33,613 nucleotides of DNA from Lujinxingiaceae bacterium (GTDB lineage: Bacteria; Myxococcota_A; Bradymonadia; Bradymonadales; Bradymonadaceae): contig JACCWM010000060.1 of the NCBI GenBank assembly GCA_013697635.1, forward strand, positions 1 through 33,613, written 5' to 3'. The translations under genes and the position numbers were made by a program. How positions within the stretch are numbered: the stretch's first letter is position 1; every line of letters starts with the position of its first letter. Shown piece after piece: positions 25,122 through 32,457 of this stretch. Below the pieces are notes generated by a model that saw only the letters and a program-made list of their open reading frames with translations, was not told the DNA's origin and ran no database searches.

Positions 25122-26245
25122 AGCTGCCGCTTCGCTACAATCTACGCTCGCTCGTCGAGCGCAAGACGCGCACGGCGATGACGATCTTGAGCATCGCGAC
25201 GGCGATCTTCTTGTCGATCATGATGGTCGCCCTCTCGCGCGGCCTGGTCGAGACCACGCGCGCCACCGGCTCGCCACTCAATGTGATCGTCTTGAGCCAG
25301 GGCGCCGAGTCCATGGAGTTCTCCGCGATCGATGCCGAGATCGTCCACCATCTCCAGGCGCTCAGCGGCCAGCCCCTGGTTTCGGCCCAGGCCTACATCA
25401 GCACCTTCGTCGCGATTGGCGGCGTCGAGAAGCGCGGCGTCGTGCGCGGCTTGCACGCGACCACAGCGCTGGGCATTCACGACAACGCGCGCCTGCTCGA
25501 GGGCCGCCTGCCCAACCGCGGCTTTGAGCTCGCTGTGGGAAATCTTGCCGCAACCAAGCTCGGCGTGGCGCCGAGCGCGCTTGCGATCGGCCAGGCCGTC
25601 GACTTTGAGGGCCAAAGCTGGACGATCGTCGGGCGTTTTGAAGCCCCCAACACCATCCTCGACTCCGAGCTCTGGGCCGATGTCGACGACATACTGCTCG
25701 CCACCAAACGCAGCGACTATTCGGCCGTCATGCTGCGCACCAAAGACGCCAAGGCGGCCGGCGACATTCTCTTCGCTCTCGCCCTTCGCACCGACATCCG
25801 CGTCGGCGCGCGCGCCGAACGCGAATACTACGGCGTCAAGGCGCGCGCCATGGAACCGCTTCGCAGCGTCGCCCTGGTCATGACCCTGATGCTCGTCTTG
25901 GGCGGCATCCTGGCCGGCATGAACACCATGTTCACCTCGATCAGCGGTCGCACCCGCGAGATGGGCGTGCTCCTCGTGTTAGGCTACCACCGCCGCGCCG
26001 TGCTGTTCTCTTTCATGCTCGAATCGCTCGCCATGTGCCTGGCCGGCGGCTTGGTCGGCTGTACAGCCGGCCTGTTGCTCAACGGCCTACCCATGAAGAT
26101 CCCCATGGGCGTCTTTCGCTTCGTCGTCGACGCCCAGACCCTGGCCATGGCCATGGCACTGGCGGCCTTCATCGGCATCGTCGGCGCCCTGGTACCCGTG
26201 CTTCGTGTAGCAAGGCTTTCGGTGGTCGCCGCGCTTCGTGATTAG
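25118..26245 (+). CDS. FtsX/MacB-type ABC permease, second subunit
   Basis: A 375-residue permease with the same four-helix layout as its neighbour: N-terminal helix (about 20-38, TILSIATAIFLSIMMVALSR), a periplasmic core domain, and three C-terminal helices around GRTREMGVLLVLGYHRRAVL. The overall sequence differs from the first permease, so they are old paralogues. The ATG at 25118 overlaps the previous stop by four bases (ATGA). A much longer reading in the same frame to 23921 overlaps the first permease and is not coding. This is the last gene of the operon; a short hairpin with a T run follows. Confidence 0.9.
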   Translation: MKLPLRYNLRSLVERKTRTAMTILSIATAIFLSIMMVALSRGLVETTRATGSPLNVIVLSQGAESMEFSAIDAEIVHHLQALSGQPLVSAQAYISTFVAIGGVEKRGVVRGLHATTALGIHDNARLLEGRLPNRGFELAVGNLAATKLGVAPSALAIGQAVDFEGQSWTIVGRFEAPNTILDSELWADVDDILLATKRSDYSAVMLRTKDAKAAGDILFALALRTDIRVGARAEREYYGVKARAMEPLRSVALVMTLMLVLGGILAGMNTMFTSISGRTREMGVLLVLGYHRRAVLFSFMLESLAMCLAGGLVGCTAGLLLNGLPMKIPMGVFRFVVDAQTLAMAMALAAFIGIVGALVPVLRVARLSVVAALRD

Positions 26246-26252
26246 CGTTCGA

Positions 26253-26269
26253 AGGTTAAACCTGTTTTT
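26253..26269 (+). terminator. Weak possible terminator of the exporter operon
   Basis: A 4-base stem (AGGT-taa-ACCT) followed by GTTTTT lies 8 bases after the stop codon of the second permease. The stem is too short for a confident intrinsic terminator. Confidence 0.25.
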
Positions 26270-26759
26270 GCAGCCGACCAGCATGACGCCTGACCGAGCT
26301 CCATCGGGGCAACAGGGGTCGATACGCTAGATTCTGCGAGGATTTCCGGCGATGGCGCACGTCGCCACCTCATGGCACCCGACCTCGCCGCCACCAACAG
26401 TCGGCACCAATTGTGCCGGGGCACCACGTGCGAGGGGCAGGCAGCGTTGTTCAAACGCAACACGACGACGAGCAAGGGGCGCACGACGTTTTGCGGGCGC
26501 AACACCTCGACACGCGGTGCGAAGGCCAAAAGCGATCGATTTTGATCAAGCCGGGTCGGTTTAGGCTTGGGGCTCGGTGCTTGGGGTCTCGTCGGTGGCG
26601 AGCTCTTCCTCGGCGTGGATGCGGCCCGGGCGGCAAGAGTCGGGTCCCTTGGCACCCCGACTCTTGGCGTCGTTGCTTGACGATCCGCACGACTAAGGCC
26701 CCCACCGGCTCTTCGAGCCACCTCCCCTTCGCCTATGGCCGCCTACGGCGTGGGGGGGG

Positions 26760-26788
26760 TTGTTCGGGCCTTCGGCCCACGGTATACA
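26760..26788 (+). promoter_or_regulatory. Candidate promoter of the dehydrogenase/glycosyltransferase operon with hairpin spacer
   Basis: TTGTTC (26760-26765) and TATACA (26783-26788) are exactly 17 bases apart, and the spacer is the perfect inverted repeat GGGCC-ttc-GGCCC plus ACGG. The predicted start lies about 33 bases before ATG 26829. The -35 match is modest (three of six). Confidence 0.4.
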
Positions 26789-26828
26789 GGTGCGCGATGC
26801 AAACCACCCTCACCGTCGAGCAGAGTCC

Positions 26829-27776
26829 ATGACCACAATGAAAGCGTTGCTCAAAGAGCGTGGCCAACTGCGTTGGACCGAGGTCGCTCGCCCGGGCGCG
26901 ACCGGCGCGGGCGATGTCGAGGTCCGCGTCGAGCGCGCGGGCATCTGTCGCACGGACCTCTTTGTGGCGCGTGGCCTGCTCGCCAGCGCAGATCCGGTCG
27001 TGCTCGGCCACGAGTTTGCTGGCGTGGTGACGGCCGTGGGTGATGGCGTCGAAAATGTCGCGATGGGAGACCGGGTCACGGCGGCGCCGCTGTTGGGATG
27101 TGGGAGGTGCAGCCCGTGCGCGGTTGGCCAGCCCGGCTATCGCTGCCTGCAGCCCAAGATGCTCGGCGTCGACGTGCACGGCGCCTTTGCCCAGTACATC
27201 ACGCTGCCCGCCGCGCTCGTCTACCGCTTGCCCGACACGCTGGGCTTCGACAAGGGCGCCTACGTCGAGCCGGTTGCCGCCTCGTTGGCCGTAGTCGAGG
27301 CCAACATTCTGCCGAGCCAGCGCGGGGTGATCTTTGGCGGGGGCCGCATCGCCGAGTTGACGCGGCGCATCATGGCCGCCCACGGCTTCGACAGGCTCAG
27401 AGTCTTTGATCCCGAGCGCGACAGCCCGCTGGAGTCCGCAAGCCTGGACTTTATCGTCGAGACGCGCGCCGACGATCAGGCTCTGGCTGCCATGTGCGAC
27501 GCGCTTCGCCCCGGCGCCACGCTCGTGCTCAAGAGTCGGCCCAACAAGGCCGTTGCCCTCGACCTGCTCACCATTGTACGCAAGGAGCTGCGCTTGCAGG
27601 GCGCGCACTACGGCCCCTTTGAGCGCGCGATCGAGCTGCTCGCGGGTGACACGCTCGTCGTTGACGATCTCTTCGGGCCGAGCCATGACATCGCCGACTT
27701 CGAGGCGGTCTTTAAGGCCGCCTGGGCCGATGAATCGCTCAAACACTTCTTCTCTCCCAACGCATCGAGCTTGTAA
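26829..27776 (+). CDS. Zinc-dependent alcohol dehydrogenase (MDR family), short form
   Basis: A 315-residue medium-chain dehydrogenase. Visible are the catalytic zinc ligands Cys40 (GICRTD) and His61-Glu62 (GHEFAG), and the structural zinc set Cys91, Cys94, Cys97 and Cys106. A Rossmann glycine loop FGGGRIA lies at 169-175 and the second strand ends in Asp (RVFDPERD), which suits NAD rather than NADP. The protein is 25-35 residues shorter than most members because the part after the second Rossmann strand is compressed. Substrate unknown; a sugar or polyol is plausible given the glycosyltransferases just downstream. The start at 26829 or the in-frame ATG 26838 are both possible; no strong ribosome site. 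The following gene begins 3 bases after its stop. Confidence 0.85.
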   Translation: MTTMKALLKERGQLRWTEVARPGATGAGDVEVRVERAGICRTDLFVARGLLASADPVVLGHEFAGVVTAVGDGVENVAMGDRVTAAPLLGCGRCSPCAVGQPGYRCLQPKMLGVDVHGAFAQYITLPAALVYRLPDTLGFDKGAYVEPVAASLAVVEANILPSQRGVIFGGGRIAELTRRIMAAHGFDRLRVFDPERDSPLESASLDFIVETRADDQALAAMCDALRPGATLVLKSRPNKAVALDLLTIVRKELRLQGAHYGPFERAIELLAGDTLVVDDLFGPSHDIADFEAVFKAAWADESLKHFFSPNASSL

Positions 27777-27779
27777 GCT

Positions 27780-28934
27780 GTGACTTCTTCGCCATCCAAC
27801 ACGGTCATGATCGACGCGCGCTACCTCGACGCGCACTCGAGCGGCATCGGTCGCTACACGCGCTACCTCGTCGAAGAGCTCTTGAAGCTCGACGAGGATT
27901 TGCGCCTGCGCTTGATCACTGCGGCCGACAATCCGCGCCCTGTTGAGCATGCGCGGGTTGCATGCGAGGTGTTTCGCGCCGAGCCCAACTCGCTTCGCAC
28001 GCGCTTTGCGCTCTCGCGCATGGTCGATTTTAGCGGCGTCGATCTCTTCCACTCGCCGTTCAACATCTTGCCGGCCAACCTGCCGGTTCCGGCCGCATTT
28101 ACCCTGCACGACATCATGTGGCTGCTCGACGCGAACTTTTGCACCGATAGCCGCTGGCGCAAAGTGGTCACGGGCACCTTCTACAAGCAGTTCATCCCGC
28201 GCTCGGTGGCCCAGGCCGAGCGCATCTTCACGGTCTCGGAGCACTCCAAGCAGGCGATCGAGGCGTATTTCCCCGAGACCGAAGGTCGCGTGCACGTCAC
28301 TTACAACGGCCTCGATCCGTTTTTTGCGCCGGTTGCGCAGGCGCAAGGCTGGCCACTCTTGCGCGAGCACCTGCCCGAGGGCAGCCGCTTCGTGCTCGTC
28401 GTTGGCCAGGGCTCGCCGTACAAAAACCACGCCGGGGCGCTGGCGGGCTTTCTCGAGGCGTTTCGCGATCGCAAGGACGTCTACTTCGTGCTGGTGCGCC
28501 GGCTCAGCCGCGGGCCGGCCGAGCGGCTGCACGGTTTGATGGCCGACCCGGCGCTGGCCGGGCGCATCGTGCACCTCGAGCACATCAGCGGTGAAGCGCT
28601 GCGAGCGCTGTACAGCCTGGCGACGGTGTTCTTGTTTCCCTCGCTTTATGAGGGCTTTGGCCTGCCCGCCCTCGAGGCGATGGCCTGCGGAACGCCGGTC
28701 GTCACATCGAACACGGGCGCGCCGGCCGAGGTCGCCGGCCAGGCTGCCGTGCTCGTCGATCCACGAGACGAGCGCGCGATTGGCCGGGCGCTGACAAGGC
28801 TCTTTGACGACCCCGCACACCACGCGCACCACCAGGCGGCAGGGCTTGCGCGCGCCCAGGAGTTCAGCTGGCAGCGCACCGCCCAGGACACCCTGGCCGT
28901 CTACCGCGAGATGCTCGCCAGCAAGGGGCGCTGA
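27780..28934 (+). CDS. Glycosyltransferase family 4 (GT-B), first copy
   Basis: A 384-residue GT-B glycosyltransferase. The N-terminal domain starts with MIDARYLDAHSSGIGRYTRYL, the glycine-rich loop of GT4 acceptors, and includes DLFHSPFNILP and FTLHDIMWL. The C-terminal Rossmann domain has VVGQGSPYKNH and the retaining-enzyme EX7E motif in SLYEGFGLPALEAMACG, which contacts the sugar-nucleotide donor. It probably transfers a hexose from a nucleotide sugar to a growing polysaccharide or lipid-linked sugar at the cytoplasmic face. The GTG at 27780 starts 3 bases after the dehydrogenase stop; ATG 27807 is a possible shorter start. The next GT4 gene begins one base after its stop. Confidence 0.92.
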   Translation: MTSSPSNTVMIDARYLDAHSSGIGRYTRYLVEELLKLDEDLRLRLITAADNPRPVEHARVACEVFRAEPNSLRTRFALSRMVDFSGVDLFHSPFNILPANLPVPAAFTLHDIMWLLDANFCTDSRWRKVVTGTFYKQFIPRSVAQAERIFTVSEHSKQAIEAYFPETEGRVHVTYNGLDPFFAPVAQAQGWPLLREHLPEGSRFVLVVGQGSPYKNHAGALAGFLEAFRDRKDVYFVLVRRLSRGPAERLHGLMADPALAGRIVHLEHISGEALRALYSLATVFLFPSLYEGFGLPALEAMACGTPVVTSNTGAPAEVAGQAAVLVDPRDERAIGRALTRLFDDPAHHAHHQAAGLARAQEFSWQRTAQDTLAVYREMLASKGR

Positions 28935-28935
28935 C

Positions 28936-30087
28936 GTGGCCAGAATCTATCTCGACGCGCGCAATATCACGGCCGAACCGGCCGGCGTCGCGCGCTACGC
29001 GCGCTGCCTGATCCCGGAGCTCGTGGCCCAGGGCAAAGACCACGAGTTCATCGTGATCCGTCACGCCTCCAACCGCACGCCGCTCGAGCTCGACGGCCCC
29101 TTAAAAGAGGTGTTCATCGATCGCCCGATCGACAATCTCTCGAACTTTCTCTTCGGCAGCCGCTCACTTCGCCAGGTGTTCGCCACAAACGGCCCCGCCG
29201 ATCTCTACCACGATCTCTTCCACATCCTGCCGCGAGGCGCAGCACGCGCCAACCCCGGCGCGCCTTGCAAGGTGGTCGTCACGCTGCACGACTTCGTCTG
29301 GATCGATCACGCCCGCGACTCCCAGTCGAGCTGGCTCTCAGCCAAGACGATCGAGATCTTCGCCAGAAGCGCGATCCCTCACGCCCTTCGCGCGGCCGAC
29401 CACGTCATCTCGATCTCCGAGCCCACCACCGCCCGCGCCACCGCCTACATCGACGCTGAGCGCATCACCACGATTCCCCACGGCGTCACGCCCGAGTTCT
29501 TCGCCCACACCGCCTCGACGACCCGCGCGTTCTCCGAGCCCTATGTCGTCGCTGTCGGCAACGACAAGCGCTACAAGAACCTGCACCTGCTCATCGAGGC
29601 TTTTGCCATCGCCCGCAAGAAACTCACCCGCGGCCACCTCGTGCTCATCGGCAATTGCAAAGGTCTCGACGACGCCATCGCCCAAGCCGGCATCAGCGAG
29701 CACGTCACGCGCACGGGCTTTCTGAGTGACGAGGCTCTGCGCGATGCCCTGGCGAGCGCCCAGCTGTTCGTCTTTCCCTCGCTCGTCGAAGGATTTGGCC
29801 TGCCCATTCTCGAGGCCATGGCGATGGGCGTCCCCACCCTGGTCTGCGACCTCGAACCGATGCGCACCATAGGCGCCGACGCCGCGCTGCGCTTTTCCCC
29901 CCACGACGCCACAGCGCTCGCCACCCTGATCGAGCGTGTCTTCGAGGACGAGAGCCTGCACACCCGCCTCGCCAGCGCAGGACGAGCACGCGCGAGCGAG
30001 TTTCGATGGCCGCTGACGGCCGAGAAGACGCTGGCGGTCTACGAGCGCGTCCTGAGCACGCCACAATTTGTTGACACCAGCTCCTGA
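28936..30087 (+). CDS. Glycosyltransferase family 4 (GT-B), second copy
   Basis: A 383-residue GT-B enzyme, similar in plan to the preceding gene and probably its old paralogue: IYLDARNITAEPAGVARYAR at the start, DLYHDLFHILP, VTLHDFVWIDH, then VAVGNDKRYKNLHLLIEAF and the EX7E motif in SLVEGFGLPILEAMAMG. The two likely add successive sugars in the same glycan. A GTG start at 28936 is chosen because AAGGGG lies 8 bases upstream and the protein begins with the correct first strand; the frame also runs upstream but overlaps the first copy. It ends the operon; the region after it turns AT-rich. Confidence 0.92.
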   Translation: MARIYLDARNITAEPAGVARYARCLIPELVAQGKDHEFIVIRHASNRTPLELDGPLKEVFIDRPIDNLSNFLFGSRSLRQVFATNGPADLYHDLFHILPRGAARANPGAPCKVVVTLHDFVWIDHARDSQSSWLSAKTIEIFARSAIPHALRAADHVISISEPTTARATAYIDAERITTIPHGVTPEFFAHTASTTRAFSEPYVVAVGNDKRYKNLHLLIEAFAIARKKLTRGHLVLIGNCKGLDDAIAQAGISEHVTRTGFLSDEALRDALASAQLFVFPSLVEGFGLPILEAMAMGVPTLVCDLEPMRTIGADAALRFSPHDATALATLIERVFEDESLHTRLASAGRARASEFRWPLTAEKTLAVYERVLSTPQFVDTSS

Positions 30088-30172
30088 GCAGTTATCGCTG
30101 AGTTGATAATGATGAAATGGGAATAAAAAGTCTTGAATCCGCGCGTATCCATAAAGTAGGCTCATACGGAAT

Positions 30173-31738
30173 TTGAATTTCCACACTAATGTCGTCGATC
30201 AAGCTGAGGTTCCAACGTGTCTTTGCCATAAAATTTTCTCTTTCCTCATTGCTGCCCTTTTTCTGGCAATCTCCGTGGGCTGTAATCTCAGTGACCAAAC
30301 CGTCGTCCCGGTCAAGCCCAAGGTCGTCGATGACGTAGGCAACGATACGCCCGACGCGCCCAACACGTCCGACGCGTCCGACACGTCTGAGGACGAACAA
30401 GCCCCCGATCTCTGCCTCGACGTCGACTGCTCGAACCACGGCATCTGTAGCGCCGCCAGCGGCTCGGCGATGTGCAACTGCGAGGCTGGCTACGAGGGCG
30501 AGGACTGCTCGACGTGCTCCGATAGCTACCGCGCATCCGGCGACGACTGCGTCGCGATGGTGTTTTGCGACGAGGCCAGCTGCGGTGAAAATGGCAGCTG
30601 TGATGATACCAGCGGCGCAATCGCCTGCACCTGCGAGAGCGAATATGCTGGCGATCGGTGTGAGACCTGCGCCGACGGCCATTTTCTCTCCAATGGGCAG
30701 TGCTACCGCAACATTCCCTGCGACGAGGCCGACCCGTGCGGCGCATACGGTACCTGCGAGGATAGTGACCAGGGCGTGACCTGCGCTTGCGACGAGGGCC
30801 ACGACGGCGCGCGTTGCGACCAGTGTGCAGCGACGCACTATCTGGTGAACGAGAGCAGGTGCGTGTTGCGGGCAAGCTGCGACGCCGATAGCTGCAACAA
30901 CCGGGGCACTTGCAGTGACGCCACCGGGGTCATTGATTGCACGTGCACTGCCACCTATGGCGGGGAGCGCTGCGAAGGTTGCTATCCGGGCTACGTGCTG
31001 ATCGGTAGCACCTGCCAGATCGCCCAAAACTGCCAGCCCGGCTCCTGCTTTGGAAATGGCACTTGCGATGACGACTCCGGCCTTGTCGTCTGTAGCTGCG
31101 AGTTCGGCTACGGCCAGCCCAACTGCCAGGACTGCGCCACGGGCCACACCGGCGCCGGTTGCGCGAGCTGCAAGGCCGGCTACTCGATGAGCTCGACGGG
31201 TTGCACCAACATCTGTGCCGACGGCCTGCTCGTTGCGCCCGAGCTCTGCGATGACGGCAATACCGACCCCTCCAACGGCACCACCGATTTCTGCTCATCG
31301 GGCTGTAATTTCCACAACTGGCCGGACGGCACCTGGCCTGGCTACATGCCGCCTAACGTCCATGGTCGTTGGACGAACATCAGCATCAATAACAACCCTT
31401 CGCGCTACATGCGCGTCGCGGCCGGCAGCTCCCTGAGCCTCAAGGGTCATCTCAACTACGATGCCACCACCTCGGGCTGCAATGGCTGTATTAATCAGTT
31501 CTACTTGGGATTTATCTCCTCCGACCCCGATAACAATACCGACCCGCTGGAGGGAAAACACCAACGCTGTGACAATTTTGTCGGCAGCACTTCACGGGCG
31601 ATAGACTCGACCTTCACCGCACCCACCGAGCCTGGTACCTACTACCTGCGCTACAGGCACGACTGGGATTACGACTGCAATCAGGGCCTGCGCCGCCCGG
31701 GCATCGGCAATAGCCTCTTCGTGATTCACGTCGACTGA
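30173..31738 (+). CDS. EGF-repeat surface lipoprotein with unusual C-terminal domain (start uncertain)
   Basis: About 521 residues if begun at TTG 30173. The hydrophobic signal (IFSFLIAALFLAISVGC) and lipobox are clear, followed by an acidic D/T/S-rich linker (about 45-85). Five EGF-like modules of about 45 residues follow, each with the CNC, CTC or CAC turn and G-Y/H/F-x-G-x-x-C spacing, then one Myxococcus-like unit (CADGLLVAPELCDDGNTD). A C-terminal domain of about 140 residues (from NWPDGTWPGY) has a paired CNGC and ends IGNSLFVIHVD; I do not recognise it. No ATG lies before the signal. A GTG at 30217 with GAGG 7 bases upstream would start a perfect signal peptide if one base were absent near 30229, so a frameshift is suspected. 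The leader resembles that of the giant lipoprotein. Confidence 0.78.
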   Translation: MNFHTNVVDQAEVPTCLCHKIFSFLIAALFLAISVGCNLSDQTVVPVKPKVVDDVGNDTPDAPNTSDASDTSEDEQAPDLCLDVDCSNHGICSAASGSAMCNCEAGYEGEDCSTCSDSYRASGDDCVAMVFCDEASCGENGSCDDTSGAIACTCESEYAGDRCETCADGHFLSNGQCYRNIPCDEADPCGAYGTCEDSDQGVTCACDEGHDGARCDQCAATHYLVNESRCVLRASCDADSCNNRGTCSDATGVIDCTCTATYGGERCEGCYPGYVLIGSTCQIAQNCQPGSCFGNGTCDDDSGLVVCSCEFGYGQPNCQDCATGHTGAGCASCKAGYSMSSTGCTNICADGLLVAPELCDDGNTDPSNGTTDFCSSGCNFHNWPDGTWPGYMPPNVHGRWTNISINNNPSRYMRVAAGSSLSLKGHLNYDATTSGCNGCINQFYLGFISSDPDNNTDPLEGKHQRCDNFVGSTSRAIDSTFTAPTEPGTYYLRYRHDWDYDCNQGLRRPGIGNSLFVIHVD

Positions 31739-31744
31739 ACATGA

Positions 31745-31776
31745 TGAAGCCGGGCTTCCTTGGAAGCCCGGCTTCA
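31745..31776. terminator. Perfect 15-bp hairpin between convergent genes
   Basis: A perfect 15-base inverted repeat (31745-31759 and 31762-31776) lies 7 bases after the EGF lipoprotein stop and 10 bases before the end of the convergent kinase gene. It probably terminates or protects both transcripts. No T tract follows on either strand, so a purely intrinsic mechanism is not certain. Confidence 0.5.
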
Positions 31777-31786
31777 AACATCTTCG

Positions 31787-32446
31787 TCAAAGCGTCGCGA
31801 TGTAGGCAAATATCTGCTCGTGCAACGCCTCGATCGGCGCGCTCGCATCGAGGCGCACGATGCGCTGCCCCTCACTCGCCAGCATGTCCATGACCTCGTC
31901 GTAGCGCCGCTCAAGGCGCGCCATCTTCTCGCGCGTCTCGAAGATGTCGCGGCGCGCGCGCTGGTCCAGGCGCGACAGACAAAGCTCGGTCGACGCTTCC
32001 AGAAAAAACGTCACGTCCGGCACGAGCGCGCGCTCGTTGATCGTCTGCACCCACGAATAATCCATCGCCTCGCTGCCGTCGACGTCGCCCTGGTAGATCA
32101 AGCTCGAGGGCACATAGCGATCGCTTATCACGAGCCGGCCTGCGGCCAGGGCCGGGCGAATCTCGGCGTCGATGTGGTCGAGCCGGTCGGCGGCAAACAT
32201 CAGCGCCAGCGTCTCACGGCCGATGGGACCGACGCCTCCCTCGGCCAGCGGCAAGACGACGCGCATCGAGAGCATCTGGCGGATCAAGACGCCGATCGGG
32301 CCGTCGCTGGGCTCGCGCGTCAAGATCGCCGGCTGGCCTTCGCGCTCGAGGCGGCCAAGCAACAAGCGCGACTGGGTGGTGGTGCCGGCGCCGTCGAGGC
32401 CTTCGACCACGACAAAGGGCGGTCTTGCGAGGGGAAAGCTGTGCAT
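31787..32446 (-). CDS. tmk: Thymidylate kinase-like protein with altered Walker A loop
   Basis: A 219-residue P-loop kinase of the dTMP kinase family. Diagnostic parts are VVEGLDGAG-TTTQ near the N-terminus, the TREPSDGPIG dTMP-binding loop, LALMFAADRLDHI, the DRY motif in ISDRYVPSSLIYQGD, and a LID helix rich in Arg (RLDQRARRDIFETREKMARL). The normal Walker A lysine (GxxGxGKT/S) is replaced by Thr22 (codon ACC, clear in the DNA). Canonical enzymes phosphorylate dTMP to dTDP with ATP. Whether this one is active, or is a repurposed paralogue, is unknown. It begins 11 bases after the crotonase stop in the same minus operon. Confidence 0.85.
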   Translation of the reverse strand: MHSFPLARPPFVVVEGLDGAGTTTQSRLLLGRLEREGQPAILTREPSDGPIGVLIRQMLSMRVVLPLAEGGVGPIGRETLALMFAADRLDHIDAEIRPALAAGRLVISDRYVPSSLIYQGDVDGSEAMDYSWVQTINERALVPDVTFFLEASTELCLSRLDQRARRDIFETREKMARLERRYDEVMDMLASEGQRIVRLDASAPIEALHEQIFAYIATL

Positions 32447-32457
32447 GAGACCTGCTG

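Larger units (their letters stand above)
26246..26828. other. Structured non-coding gap of 583 bases
   Basis: No convincing gene is present. Translations in all frames are rich in Arg, Pro and His and lack family signals. The right half is full of hairpins: an 11-base stem at 26634-26644/26656-26666, then GGCTC-ttc-GAGCC (26707-26719), GCC-tat-GGC (26731-26739), CGCC-tac-GGCG (26740-26750), a run of eight G (26752-26759), and GGGCC-ttc-GGCCC (26766-26778). This looks like an extragenic palindromic element family. The last hairpin falls within a candidate promoter for the dehydrogenase gene. The left part (26270-26600) has no feature I can name. Confidence 0.55.

Noticed and set aside
26242-26721. 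A 159-residue minus-strand frame in the large gap
   Set aside because: Composition (Arg, Pro, Ser, Val runs) is that of random GC-rich DNA; no domain, start site or neighbour supports it.
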